DNA from: Cranoglanis bouderius
Lineage: Eukaryota > Chordata > Actinopteri > Siluriformes > Cranoglanididae
Assembly (NCBI GenBank): GCA_023630585.1
Contig: CM042545.1
Coordinates: forward strand, 558,894-622,893
DNA length: 64,000 nucleotides
Reading direction: 5' to 3'
Below, in pieces: positions 9,924 through 20,968 of this stretch. Numbering within the stretch: position 1 is the stretch's first letter; each line of letters begins with the position of its first letter. The notes beneath the pieces were generated by a model. It was not told where the DNA came from, did not search any database, and was given only the letters and a program-made list of their open reading frames with translations. A program made the translations under genes and the position numbers.

Positions 9924-11611
9924 TGTAGCGAATCTAGCTCAAATGGGTGAAATATATCTATAGCTCTAATCGAAGCGTGTTCTGATTAAGTATGGATATA
10001 AATCGACCATGAAAGGGAATGTTATATTAATTACTGTAACCTAGCTTTAGAATTAAATGCGAAGCAGCTTGATCTGTTTGTCCACCAAACTTACCAGGGC
10101 AGTCTTCGTATTACTCTAAAGGAATAAATTATACTTCTGGCCACGAAGCATAGTTTATTCTACGTCACAGAAATCCAGCGCGTAGCGAGGAGCAACGTTA
10201 AAAGTGAACCTTGTCATAAGTAAAAACAGACGATCCAGCGTGATAACCATGGATTTTAATAACTACGTAAAAACTACAGATATACACAACTAGGTACAAA
10301 CAAATAATACATATATATACAGGGTAAGTGAAAGGAACAGAAGGAAAAGTGATGGAAGTAACAATGGCAGAACACAGTTTAACCTCGAGAATCAGCAAAG
10401 GAATTTGAATTCAACTTTTTCAACAAAAGTGGCTCTGGCTTAATAGGACACCTCTAAAGGTCAATTGGAATTATACTTGCGTTAATTTAATGCAGTTCAC
10501 GAGGGTCCTTGATTTGCAGATTGAGCGAGGAATTTGCTGGTTCTTCGGCGTCGGTAGAGTAGGGGTGAACGGAGTTGAGTCTCGCCCGAGGATGAAGAAT
10601 ATGGTGATTGCCACGTGGTTTCACGAGACAAAGGAGAGTCCGGAGGAATGCCGGAAACGGAAGGTGGCAAGGTGAGAAGTAGGAAGAGGGTGAGAAAAAG
10701 CGAAGGAGCGAGCCAGCGGGGGACGCGTGTCACGGTCTTTTATGGACAATGCCAATGTACACGCCTCTCTGAGCTGCTGGCGAATCCAAAGAGAGATAAG
10801 AAAATTCTGGGGGAAAACTTCTTTGGTCTGTCCCAGAACGGGTCGCATGTCAGGGCGGGGTTTGTGTTAAGTTTGGATCAATATGGTATTTGATAAAACA
10901 TGGAAAAGTATAGAATGATACATCCTATCGTCCTGTAGTATGCATCATTAATTGGCATATTGTGAGACAATGATTTTGGTACCAAACTTCAAGGAGATTA
11001 TGATATCTTGGACAGTGTAGGATCATTAGACATAGTTACAGACAACTTAAAAATTAGCTTTTCGCTCAAACTATATAAAATTGCTACAACTAGGTTATCT
11101 AGACATACAACACATGCATATACGAATAAATCATAACTATCTAGGGATATGATTACAGGTTACATTCAAGAGACATGTTCACTGTGTGTGTGCGTGAGTG
11201 TGTGCATGTCCAGAAGAGGGGGCTGGCGTTCTTCTAAAGTTACAATGGTCCTTTGGTCACCTCAGGGTGACCTTCTAGGGAGGAGGTTCTTTGCTAGACC
11301 GGTTGGCTCCGATGTTAATCTCTGAGGTCGTAAACTGAGATTAAATCGACGATTTACGGGCCCTGGGGTCGGGAAATGGTGGATCCTTGTTGACGAACTA
11401 ATCCTGAAGTTTCCCAGAGTTCAGTCATCAAAGGTTTCTTTTATTGCGGGAGTAGGTCCTGTGTGGGTTCCCAAAGAGTCTCCTGAATTCCAGAGTTGCA
11501 TCTGGTCAAAGAGGGCCTCTCGGGTTATTCTGGGTCACTTAAAGGAGTGAAACTTTATATGTTTCACTTGGGTTAATGTAGAAATCAGTTTGGGCACCCC
11601 GATACGTTACA
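9924..11611 (-). mobile_element. ERV-X 3' LTR of the inner element
   Basis: Runs on the plus strand from TGTAGCGAATCTAGC to CCCCGATACGTTACA; read in element orientation it starts TGTAACG and ends TTCGCTACA. It contains the conserved palindrome at 11255-11272 and a (GT)-rich stretch near 11180. Its partner is 20969-22644. Two overlapping short minus-strand frames (10497-10733 with a hydrophobic N-terminus, and 10621-10848) are not kept in the partner LTR. Confidence 0.95.
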
Positions 11612-11624
11612 GCTCCCCCCCTTT
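11612..11624 (-). promoter_or_regulatory. Polypurine tract of the inner ERV-X
   Basis: On the minus strand AAAGGGGGGGAGC directly precedes the 3' LTR start TGTAAC, the standard position for the plus-strand DNA primer. The plus-oriented outer element has the related AAAGGGGGGGAC before its 3' LTR at 53307. Confidence 0.9.
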
Positions 11625-11886
11625 CGGACAAGGATGTCCCTGTGAGGACATCGTTGGGCGACAGTCGTCATGGTGATCGGGTGGCGAGTGTATCAAACTG
11701 GTTGATTGATGAGGGTTCCTAATTTTCCTCCGGTTATCTGGAGGTACAGGATGGTGAGCCACAGCAGCATCCTAGTGTAGGAAAAAGAGGGAGAGAGAAA
11801 GAGAAAGGCAGTAGGTAAGCGGTTGATGTCCCTGATTGGTCAGGATGCTTTCCTTGCTCTGCAGACTGTGACTGGGTTAGTTTATA
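11625..11886. other. Non-coding tail between integrase and polypurine tract
   Basis: About 260 bp with no frame that looks like protein. The part next to the polypurine tract (about 11625-11690) is closely matched, on the opposite strand, at about 53215-53300, which identifies the 3' end of the outer element. There is no room for env. Confidence 0.7.
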
Positions 11887-12223
11887 TTAGTCCCCCCCCC
11901 TTTCTTTTCCCTGCCAGCAGCCACATGTCTCTTTATTTGGTTTCGATGGACCCATTTGAAAATCGGGTCTTTCTGTCCCTGCTTTAGTTGGATTCTGTAC
12001 GCGATCATGAGAGTTTGTCCACGATCTCGTGCGGTCCTGTCCAGTGGGGAGCAGCTTCTTCCGACAGTCGCTTGGAGGCTGTCTGGAGTGGCTGTGTGAA
12101 GTTGTAGTACCAGACCTTATCACCCACATTCAGTTCCTGGTGTGATGCTTTCCGGTCATAATATGCTTTCTGGCCTTCAGCGCTCCTTTGCAGCTGTTGT
12201 TGGGCTTAAAGCAAATGTCGCCC
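11887..12223 (-). pseudogene. pol: ERV-X integrase C-terminal domain, frameshifted
   Basis: On the minus strand, fragments in alternating frames read KVWYYNFTQPLQTA and then PHWTGPHEIVDKLS (about 12000-12060). The HWTGP-type motif belongs to the small beta-barrel C-terminal domain of retroviral and Ty3/gypsy integrases, which binds DNA. The longest open piece (11887-12129) is in a different frame from these motifs, so the domain is broken by at least one indel. Confidence 0.65.
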
Positions 12224-13045
12224 TTAGGTGCCGTGTAGCTCATCCAGGTATTGGTGTGTGGTGTAGGCTGTGACAAGGTTGGAGTCTCCCGGTTGGTACA
12301 GCAGGTGCAGCGGTAGGGTCATTTGCCGCCCAGTCATCAATTCAAGGAGACACGCAAGTTGATTCCCGCGGGTGGCTCTGATGGCCATGAGTACCAGGGG
12401 AAGTTTTACATCCCAGTCCTTTGGTTGGCAGACACGTATTTCCTCAGCATGCTGACCACAGTCCGATTGGTTCGCCTCCACTTGGCCTGGAGGATCTGGG
12501 GTGGTGGCTGATGTGTAGTTGAGCCTGTACACCCAAGAGCTTCCAAGTCTGCTGCATGATCTCAGCTGTAAAGTGCGTGTCCCTGTCGGAGTTGACCCTT
12601 AGTGGCAGTCCTAATCTGGAGAAGATATGGTTCATCAGTAGGTATGCCGTGGTCTGGGCAGTGTCATTGGGTGCTGGAAGACACTCTACCCACTTGGTGA
12701 ATTGGCATACTACTGTGAGGAAGTACTTGTTGCCCCTTGTTGACCTGGGCAGAGGTCCCACCCAGTCTATTTGGAGGTCTGACCATGGGAACGTGACTCC
12801 TCTGCGCTGCAGTGGGGCTCTGTGGTTTGGGCTTGCTGGTTCAATTGGCAGCAAACCAGGCACCCTCTGACGCACTCTGCCACGCCTTGCTGCATACCGG
12901 GCCAGTATGCCACTTGCTTCAGTGTGTCGTGGCGGCTCTGGTGCCGTGATGTCCAGCACATGGTGCGTCGTGGGCATACATTAACATGACCCCCTTTGGC
13001 CCTGTGGCACCACGAGCCTTGGCGCTGTGAGGTCATCAGGGACAT
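12224..13045 (-). pseudogene. pol: ERV-X integrase zinc and catalytic domains, frameshifted
   Basis: Three overlapping minus-strand frames make up the region. YWPGMQQGVAECVRGCLVCC (12767-13045 block) carries the cysteine pair of the HHCC zinc module. WSDLQIDWVGPLP holds the first catalytic Asp, FTKWVECLPAP follows, and NSDRDTHF holds the second Asp. The catalytic Glu (GQVEANQ) is only in the next frame (12224-12532), so a frameshift near 12500 separates Asp and Glu. A further block (PLVLMAIRAT, ELMTGRQM) follows. The sequence type is retrovirus/Ty3-like. Confidence 0.85.
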
Positions 13046-13990
13046 ACCACAGAATGTTGTCCGTCACGCCGCAGCATGTCTTTGATCTCATGCAGCCGCC
13101 TGAGGGAGGGGGCAGCCGTGAGGTCAGACGATGTGATCGGGTGGTTGGAGGGGTCAGAGAGGTGGTGTAGCATAGCTTGGATGGAGGTGTCTGAGGCTTG
13201 AAGATCAGCTATGTCATTGTTAGAGATTTGTGGTGCCAGCGAAAGTGGCTGCGAGGCTTGTGGTGTTGCAGGAAGGGTTCGCTTGCTGCGGGTTATTGCT
13301 GCCACATTCAAGATGGGTGGCTGAGCTGGAGGTGACCACAGGTCTCCATGTAGTGCGCCCATTTTGGCAAGGGCATCAGTTTGGTCATTCAGGTCTTTAT
13401 CCAGGCCTGGCTGTTTTGAGTGTCCTTTCACCTTTTTCCAATAGATGATCATGTCATGTGTTTTTGTGATGTCCTCACATGCTTGGAACAGGTGTTGGTG
13501 TTTGACCGCTTGTTGTTTGCCGCCTTGAACCCGCTTTGTTTCCAGCCCGAAAGATGGCATGTGAAACTGAGTCTTATGAGTTAGAGTCTGTGCAGATGAG
13601 GAGTTCTCTGATGTTATGGGCTGCAGCGATCTGGAGGGTTATCAGGATGGCTGCTACCTCAGCATGTTGTGATGACTGAGGCCCAGCTGGAAATGTTGCG
13701 GTGGGCAGGGGTGGTTGTTTAGCCATAGCACGCCTGCGCCCGGCTTTTAAGGTGCCTTCGTGGTTGTAGGAGCACCCGCCGACGTAGGCAGTAGGCATCC
13801 CTTGGCACACCTTTCTCCTCAAAGTATCTGTGACAGGTCGGGTGTTGTTGCTGGGGTCCTCTGCGTCCAGTGTTGCAGCAGGTGTGTCATCAGAGCAGTT
13901 TTGACATGCAGCCGCCGCTGCCCAGCGCAGACTTGTGATTCTGGGCGATCGTGCCTCAACGCTGCGCCTTGGAGGGCCATCAACCACATG
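13036..13990 (-). pseudogene. pol: ERV-X RNase H and linker to integrase
   Basis: Two minus-strand frames. The first (13574-13987) has AYVGGCSYNHEG, where RNase H normally has an Asp (DG) but here reads GG; then AEVAAILITLQIA (catalytic Glu) and LLICTDSNS (third Asp), ending in a stop. The second (13036-13560) continues IIYWKKVKGHSKQPG and NDQTDALAKMGAL, the conserved His and last Asp region, then a linker into integrase. With the first Asp gone and the frame interrupted, this RNase H should be inactive as written. Confidence 0.85.
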
Positions 13991-14563
13991 GCTATGCGTG
14001 AATTGGTGACCACGCCCATCTCGGATGCGCTTGGCTGTTGAGAAACATTACAGGCTGGTGGCAAGTTTCTATGATGACCTTTTGTGCTCCGGCGTAGTTG
14101 GAGAAGCGTTGTATGGCCCATACAGTGCAAAGCAGCGCCTTTCACAGTCCGAGTATTTAGTTTCCGTGGAAGGAGAGTCTTGCTGGCATATGCAACCACT
14201 CTTGTCCTGGTCGTGCTTTTGGTAAAGACCCGCACTGAGACAGTGGTTGGAGAATCCAGCTTCCAAATAGAACTCTTTTGTGGATCAGGTGTAAGCCAGG
14301 CATGGAGCTGTGCACAAATGACCTTAAGTTCTTTCATAGCGTTCGCTTGAGCCTCTGTCCAGGCTTAATGGGCAGTCCTTTTGAGAAGCGTAGTTAATGG
14401 TCGTGCAATGTCTGGCGTAGTTCTCGATGAACTGTCGTGAGTAGTTGCACACGCCCAGAAAACTCCGCAGCTCTGTGACATTAGTGGGAGGCTTGATGTT
14501 CTGGATGGCCTGGATGCGGCTGGTCTGAGGTTCAATGCCCCGTGATCCGATGAGTAGGCCCAC
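13991..14563 (-). pseudogene. pol: ERV-X RT thumb and connection, frameshifted
   Basis: On the minus strand VTELRSFLGVCNYSRQFIENYA (14324-14563) is the characteristic thumb motif of retroviral/Ty3 RT. The following region (13819-14337) reads KELKVICAQLH, VVAYASKTLLPRKLNTRTVK, the usual connection stretch. The frames overlap and shift twice, so no continuous protein exists. Confidence 0.8.
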
Positions 14564-15443
14564 ATAGTTGACTTTGGTTCGGCACCACTGTCCTTTGTGG
14601 AGGGCGATCTTGGCACCGCAGTAGTTAGTTGGTCCAGTACATAGTCTATTTCTCTCAGGTGATCAGTTACCGCTGTGCTTTTCATGAGAACATCGCTCAC
14701 GAGATGAGGTTGCCTCTCATTCTGGCGTCCGGGCATGCTTTGTTCAAGAAGATGTTGAACTCCGCTGGTGAGTTGGCGAGCCGAATGGGCACCTTGTGAA
14801 CGTGTACTGTCGGTTGCCGTCGGGCTGTAAAGGCCAGCTTGTGTTGGTCGCCTGGATGTACAGGTATAGTCCAGAATCCTGAGGCCACGCCAAGCCGAGA
14901 GAAAATGGTGGCTCCCTGTATTCTAGGTATTTCCTGCTCCAGCTGGGTCATGGGCCATCGTGACAGTGGCACCTGCTGGTTCAGCTTCCTGTAGTCAATG
15001 GTGGGTCGCCACTTCCCGCTTGGCTTAAGGACGGGCCAGATGGGAGCAGAATAGGTGCTGTTGCATGGGCGGATGACACCTTTCAAGCATGGAGTCGATA
15101 ATCTCCTGCACGGGTTCGTGAGGCGATCGGAATCTTGTACTGCTTGACTAAAGTGGGAGGAGCATTTGGGCAAGGCCGGGATGCGCACCGTGGTGGAGGC
15201 CCGTGAGGCCACAGTCCAGAGAGTCTTTTGCGAATGACGCTTTAAACTTGTACAAGACCTGTCTGAGTTTTTGACGGTCTGTATCGCTTTGTATGGCGCC
15301 TGCATCCTCAGGATTTGCTGGACTTGTGTCTCGAATTCAGGATAGGGCCTCTGTGCTAGTGTCTCTTGTCTTGTGAGCAGCCAGAGGGGCAGTATTCTCA
15401 TCAGTCTCATAGGTCGGTTGGTTGGAGACGGTGTAGACTGCAA
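14564..15443 (-). pseudogene. pol: ERV-X reverse transcriptase palm/fingers
   Basis: The minus-strand frame 14697-15443 contains LKPSGKWRPTIDYRKLNQQ (fingers), a first-Asp block that now reads FSRLGVASGFW, IPVHPGDQHKLAFT, and ANSPAEFN before the active site. At 14692-14703 the active-site box reads LVSD (followed by VLMKS) where YVDD is expected, so the Tyr and one catalytic Asp are replaced; a stop in the main frame lies beside it. This RT cannot be functional as written; the altered codons could be real decay or sequence error. Confidence 0.85.
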
Positions 15444-15488
15444 GGTATTGGTCCTTTGTTAGCTCCGTTCTGCATGCTACTCCTGTGG

Positions 15489-15817
15489 TTATTGGCATGA
15501 CTGAAGTAATGGAGACAAGCTTAAAGGGGCTGTCAATACTGTGTCATCCAAGCTCCCTTCTGGGACCATAGGAGCTGGAATTGGTCCAATGATTGGTAAA
15601 CTCAGTTCAAAGTCATGAAAGTCTGTGCTCACTAGCCACCCCAGGCGGTAGGCCTTGGGAATTGTAATGTCCATTGCTGTGCAGTTGTTGAACAGGATGT
15701 AAACTGCACGGGATGACACTTCAGTGAGGGGTGTGGCTTCCAAAGTAAGTCCCAGTTCCAAGCATTCAGGTGAAGGCTGGAAGAAGCCCAGCGTGGTGAT
15801 TTAGTGTTTGACCCCAT
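15489..15817 (-). pseudogene. pol: ERV-X protease-RT linker region
   Basis: 90-codon minus-strand frame with LGLTLEATPLTEVSSRAVYILFNN and AYRLGWLVSTDFHDFELSLP; another frame overlaps at its upstream end. I do not recognise a defined domain. The position between protease-like modules and RT is equivalent to the linker of ERV-Y (about 42940-43680), which also has an LSLMVGQDF/LGPMM-like phrase. Possibly a shared pol linker of these fish elements, by position only. Confidence 0.5.
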
Positions 15818-15874
15818 CGTAGGTTGAGCCGAACAGTGACCCCTTTGGTGTAAGCTGGGACTACGGTATCCTGT

Positions 15875-16306
15875 TCACTGACCAGGGTGCAGACTTCTGG
15901 AATGGTCTGCCCTGACATGAGGTTCTCGTGGTTGACAGGAACAACAGGGGGCTGTGGAGATCATTGGTGCCCACACCACCTCATTTATAAAGTCCACATG
16001 AGCCCTAAGACGAATCAGGATGTCTGCTCCGAGGTAAACATCATGTGGTGGGTCTGGTAAGACCAGAAAGGAAGGGGTGATGCGCCGATGATTCCAGTTC
16101 ACGGTCACTGCACAGATCCCCTTTGCAGTTGTCATTGTTGACAGACAGGGGTTCAAGGGAAAACGGGGGCGCTTGTTGACAAATGGAAGGTCGGGTATGC
16201 CTTTAAGGAGGGTGTTAAACAGCGTGAGGCTGATGGCTGAGTTGTCTGCCCATAATGCCAATACAATGTCTGTGGTTTTCACATCATTTAGTTGCAGGTC
16301 GGTCAT
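15875..16306 (-). pseudogene. ERV-X second protease-like module (uncertain)
   Basis: 143 codons on the minus strand. VLALWADNSAISLTLFNTLL aligns by eye with the start of the upstream protease (ALVDHGADLTLMSSKLFDRL), and DVYLGADILIRLRAHVDF with LLVGKDLLDRFEPLLDF, the closing part of retropepsins. This suggests a duplicated retropepsin fold in which the catalytic Asp-Thr-Gly has become ADN. An aspartic protease cannot work with that motif, so it would be structural or decayed. The assignment is by pattern only. Confidence 0.45.
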
Positions 16307-16383
16307 GACCTTGGGGCAAAAGGGCTCGGAGTCTTTGTTGAGTCCAAGAGTGCAGAGTAGTGGACTTGAACTTTGTTCTGGTG

Positions 16384-16920
16384 CTAACCTCGTGTTCCCG
16401 CCAAGTTGCCCGTGGGATTTCCCGTGACCTCCGTGACCTCTGTGACCGTGGGATTTCCGTGACCTCTGTTACCTGAGGATTTCCCCGTGACCTCTGTTAC
16501 CTGAGGATTTCCCGTGGCCTCTGTGGCATGGCAGTCTGGCTCATGTGACCTGTGTGACTGGAGAGGCAGAGGTTCTCTAACTTGAGCCCAGATTTTTAAC
16601 TCCCTGAAGTCCAATAAGGGCTCAAAGCGGTCTAGGAGATCTTTTCCCACGAGAAGGGGATAAGTGTCCATTGGTGAGATGTACACGGGTGCACCAGGCT
16701 CATAGGACCGATAGTTAGGTGAATAGGTGCTATCTGCTCAAGCTGTACCTCATTTTGGCTGTATGATTGTACATTCAGCTCGCACCTTTGTGATGTTACA
16801 GTCCGATTTTGTCTTTAGTTTCAACTCTGAGTCTGTCAAAGAGTTTGGATGACATCAGAGTGAGGTCTGCCCCGTGATCCACCAGGGCTTCCAGTTCAAC
16901 TGCATGTTCCAGCGTAATAG
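16384..16920 (-). pseudogene. pro: ERV-X protease (active site DHG), with repeat insert
   Basis: The minus strand at 16862-16888 reads ALVDHGADL, the retropepsin active-site position with His in place of the usual Thr/Ser (DTG/DSG). Downstream SPMDTYPLLVGKDLLDRFEPLLDF is the closing LLGxDLL-like motif of the family. The frame is broken between the two parts (around 16700-16800). After it the frame runs into the EVTGNP-type repeat (16410-16530). Retropepsins cut Gag and Pol precursors and work as dimers with one Asp from each chain. Confidence 0.7.
16410..16530. repeat. Coding minisatellite in ERV-X protease region
   Basis: About four units of a GGATTTCCCGTGACCTCTGT phrase starting near 16415, 16451, 16477 and 16505 (units of 27-36 bp). 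Most lengths are multiples or near multiples of three, so the minus-strand frame reads a degenerate GNPxVTEVT repeat. It separates the two protease-like modules. Confidence 0.8.
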
Positions 16921-19088
16921 CTAGGTAGAGTTTCCGGCCACTCCCTTTTCCATCAGATTTCCCAGGAGCTTTGGCACTGGGGCTTGTGCAGTGGCTGACA
17001 GGCAGTTGGGGCTGGGGTCAGGTGATGCTGGAGAGGCAGACAACCAAACAGCACTTTCTGGTACCTTGGAGTCTTTTTCGCAGTGTGCCGCAGTGGGTCA
17101 GTTTGCTCTGGGTGCGCAGCTGTCAGCGGGGTGAGTGGATTACGTTGTCACTTGGTGATGTCTCAGTTTCTTCTGTTTCTCGTGGCTGATCAGCAGGAGT
17201 CTGTGTTGTTGGCTCAGTCGAAGGCCCTCTAGAGAGGTTGGTTTCAGGCCTGGCTCTTAGTCATAAGGGGTCTGGCTTGTCTCTGTCATTATATTTGCGA
17301 GCTTTATTCCGGATGATCTCCTTCAGCATTCTCAGGATCTCTGCAGACTCAGACGAGCCGTGTCGCCCTGTTTTAGTGAAGGTTCGGACTTAGGCTTGTC
17401 TGGGTTAGGTTCCCGGCCGATGAGGGTCGGCTGTTTCTAAGCCATCGGGCGGGGTTCCCATGTGACTCGCCCTTTGGGTGGTTAGCTGGACGTGGCTGGT
17501 CCCGGAATTTTTCAGGGCGCCCAGTCTGGAGTTTGGGACGCGCACCACCTCGGTTGTAGTGCTCTCTGCTGGAAAAGGGTCGGTTACTGTAGTGTGTTTG
17601 TGCACCCTCTAGGGCCAGTTCTGGAGCAGTGATCGGAGACAGGGTAAATAGTTGGGTTTTTCACAGGTTTTTCGGAGGCGGCCTTCTGCTTAGTGTAGGC
17701 CTTAGGGCCAGGTCCCGCAGCTGTTGAGTGGACATGCTGCGTGGGCAGGCTAGGACTCCTAGGTGATGGTTCACTGTAGGATGCAGATTTCGGAGGAACA
17801 GAGTCCTGAAGTTGACATCTTCCTCCATTCCTGGCTCGCCTGCGCCCCCAAGTAGGCCCGCCGGAGTCTGTGGTAATAGGCCTGTGGGGTTTCGAGCCGG
17901 CTCTGTTTAAAGTCCATAGCTGCAATAATCCCTTGATCTGATTCAGGGTCAGAGTACTCCTTAATCAGCGCCCGTCAGAAGTTCTTGGTAATCCGATCTG
18001 ACAGTCTCTGGTTGTCGATCTAAGAAGCTCCGCACATCATGACTGGACGTAATCCTGATCAAGTATAATCTGTCCCACATGGTCACATTGTTTAAAGTCT
18101 GTAAAAGAAAGTCTATGTCTTGTAGATAGGCATGAATGTCATGGTCTCCCGCCAGGTTTGGAGTGAACGTGAGGAACGCTCCTGGCCAGCTTGTCCAGTT
18201 CTTTGTGAGCTATGCCTTCACTGGGGGCAAGAATGCTCTGAAAGGCTTCCCACCCCTTGTGGCTGACGGGGTTCTTGATGGTCGCTTGGTGACTTCTTGA
18301 GCAGTGGGCTTTCACTCCCCTTTCGAGCTAGGAGCTCGTGGGCCGGGAGGCCTCGGCTCACTGGTCGTGGAAACTCCGTGGTGAGTGTTTCCTTATCTGG
18401 TCATTCTGGAACGAGTAGGAATATTTCACCCTCGGCTAACAGTGTCAAGTTCATCTTTGAGAGAGTCTTTTTCGTGTACTAAGGTCTCGATTTCAGTTCG
18501 GGCCCTCAGCAGGTGGTTCTCGCATGCCTTGAGCTTAGCTGCTCCTTTCTTCCAGTTCTCTACCTGCTTTGGTCAGGAGAGTGTCACCTTGTTGGATTTT
18601 GTTTTTCAGTTCATCCCTGTTTTTTTCTCCAGCTTCTCCTTTCGCCTGTTTCTGCTTGAAGGTCTTGCAGGGCTTTTTGGAGTTTCTCCACTTCCTCTTG
18701 TAGCTCGGAATCCGTGCTGTGCTGGTCCGTGGTCTCGGGTGATGACTGAGCCAGGCTGGTTTGAACGAGGGCCTGGCTGGCCCGGCCTCTTTCGACTTCT
18801 GAAACTGGAGCCGTCGTTACAGTTTGCTCCAGGTCACTGTTGCTCTTTTCGCCGCGCCATGCCTGGATGAGGAGGTTGTGAGCGAGGCTTCCGACGATCT
18901 TGGCCCAGTCCTTGTAGCTGTAGTTCTGGGTGGGATCATGCGCCATCAGCCTGTCTACTTCCTCGCCCAGCTGCTCTTTGCTTAAGCGCTGCCGGTCGGT
19001 AGCTGCCCGGCAGGAACGTAGTCGCCATGGTAGTCAGCCAGGTCTCAAGGTTGTACCAATGGGCAGTGGGGCTGCTTGCTCGGGACAT
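16921..19088 (-). pseudogene. gag: ERV-X gag, frameshifted
   Basis: Gag is the structural polyprotein. I place its start at the ATG at 19088, after CAACAGTTGCC at the leader end, with LETWL soon after. A frame change near 19000 leads to SYKDWAKIVGSLAHNLLIQAWRG (18611-18946) and then a coiled-coil stretch, ELQEEVEKLQKALQDLQ. Around 17700-17950 another frame reads KQSRLETPQAYYHRLRRAY and LFLRNLHPTVNHHLG, like the C-terminal half of capsid. I see no CCHC zinc knuckle between capsid and protease. At least four frame changes, so no intact product. Confidence 0.75.
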
Positions 19089-20968
19089 GGCAACTGTTGA
19101 CGAGAGAAGAACAACACAGACGCCAATGCAAGTCTACGCAAATTAGCTAGTCGCAATCGTACTTAATTAGGTACGGTGAGTCTCAATTTGGCTAACTGGT
19201 ACAGCCAGTTAGTGGTATGTAGGCCGGACACTTATTGTCTTTGGCCGTAGGTGGCCAGGAAGGGCCAAATGGTCTGGGTATGCGCCAGGATCTGAATTAG
19301 AAGATTTGGACGGGCGGTAGCCTAGTGGGTCATCTAATGACACTGGCTGCCTGGGTCATACAATCTAGGGTTTTAGCTTTTCCTTGCTGGTTCCCCCGTA
19401 GGCTTATGCCTTTAGGTGAGCTTGAAGAGACAAGTCATAACCAAACAACAGCTAAGTAGAACAAATAAAATTGAACTAATTAATGAAAACAAAGAGAAGG
19501 TAAGGAGAAAGCCTTCTCTATCTGTGGAAGTCCTATGAATAGGCAGATGCCAATGGCTACCACAACAGTTAGAATTCAAATCTTACTTTGGCTTGGTTTT
19601 AGTTCACACTAAGGAGCATGCACAGTAAGGAATTCTTTAAGTGGAAGAGTGTTATCAATTGGGAGAGACGAGAAAGGGAGTCAAAATATAAGTAAAATGA
19701 CAAAGTGAAAGAAGAGAGGGAGAAGCGAAAAAATAAAAAATAAAAAAATTGAAAATGAGTGAATAAAAATAAACAATAAACAAAAATTAAAAAATAATAA
19801 TGCGAAAGAAGGGAAAAAAATAATAATAGTAATTAAAATGAAACTAATAGCGCCAATAAAGAAAAATAAAGTGGTGAGAGAAATAAATTGTAAACCAGCC
19901 CATAAAACAAAAGAGTAATAAAACAAACAAGCCGAAAAGAAAGAGAAAAGAAAAAAATTGAGAACACTAATCCTGTTAGAGTAGGATAGCTAGAAAGGAC
20001 CGAGAGGCTGGAGACAGGGAACAGTGAATGCAGAAATGAGAATAGCATAGACCTAACAGAGAAGGTCCACAAGGTGGCGGCAGTGAGCCACCCAATAGTG
20101 AGTAAAAAGGGGTGTTGGTTTTACCGCTGTTAGCCCTCAAGCTGGCGGCCCTCTGGTGTTCAGTCAGAGGTACTGCAACCTACCCTAACTCAGACGTGAA
20201 TGAAATCAGCGCCGCTTCCTAGGGGACGGCTTTAATGGCGATTTCATGTGTTATCACGAGAATAGAGAAATTTTGAGATCTCAGGGATCCTTTGTGCTGT
20301 TCACGCACAAGAAATGTGGGCAGGATTTCTTCGCTGCCATGCACATAAAATCACAACGGGGTTTCTTCGCCGTTGTTTGAATTTACACTTGATCAGAGTG
20401 TCGGGCTCTTCATTTATATATCAATCACCGCTTGAGGCTGATTTCTACATGCAGTGCGTCTTACGGTTAGCTACGCCGGTTTAGCTCTGCCAGAAGAGAC
20501 TTATTGCCTGTCGAATTAACATTGGTTCAACGCAATGCATCGAAGTCTAGCAATATAATAAGGCCTTCTAGAAAGATAAGAGGAACATCGCCAAATCAAT
20601 CTTTACCGCGCTGGAAGAAGGTTTCTTCGTTTCTTACCAGGCGATTACGCAATTAAAAATGTGCTGTGTTGCGATTTCATCGCCTTTCAGACACAAGTTT
20701 AATGTTATGAACTGCAGTTTTAACTTTAAGCACTTAACCGCTGCTAAATTTGTCAGACAAATATATAGCGCTGTTAACGTGCTGAACTGAAAATCAGCTT
20801 AGAGCCTTTCAGTTATCAGCGGAGCGAGCTCGATCGCCACACTTCGCTGAGCGCCGCCGCGCAATACGGATTTAAGAATGGGATTCGAACAAAGTCGCGC
20901 CAGATTCGGCGCATTCACTCATGAACCAAGGTTTTTAAACGCGTGCCCGCACAATCTCCACCATAATA
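19089..20968 (-). mobile_element. ERV-X 5' leader of the inner element (1.9 kb)
   Basis: Long non-coding region between 5' LTR and gag. Just outside the LTR the minus strand reads TATTA then TGGTGGAGATTGTGCGGG, the primer-site position; the tRNA is not identified. The middle (about 19680-19970) is extremely A-rich on the plus strand; the 81-codon hydrophobic frame there is a low-complexity artefact. Segments reappear in plus orientation at 5477-5859 and about 50830-52340, which proves that the outer element is the same family. Confidence 0.85.

Noticed and set aside
10497..10733. 78-codon frame in the ERV-X LTR with a signal-peptide-like start
   Set aside because: The frame is not kept in the partner LTR (21518-21796) or in the 648-2075 copy; likely chance.
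19681..20072. Hydrophobic minus-strand frames resembling a membrane protein
   Set aside because: A/T low-complexity tract in the ERV-X leader; Phe/Leu/Ile come from T-rich codons.
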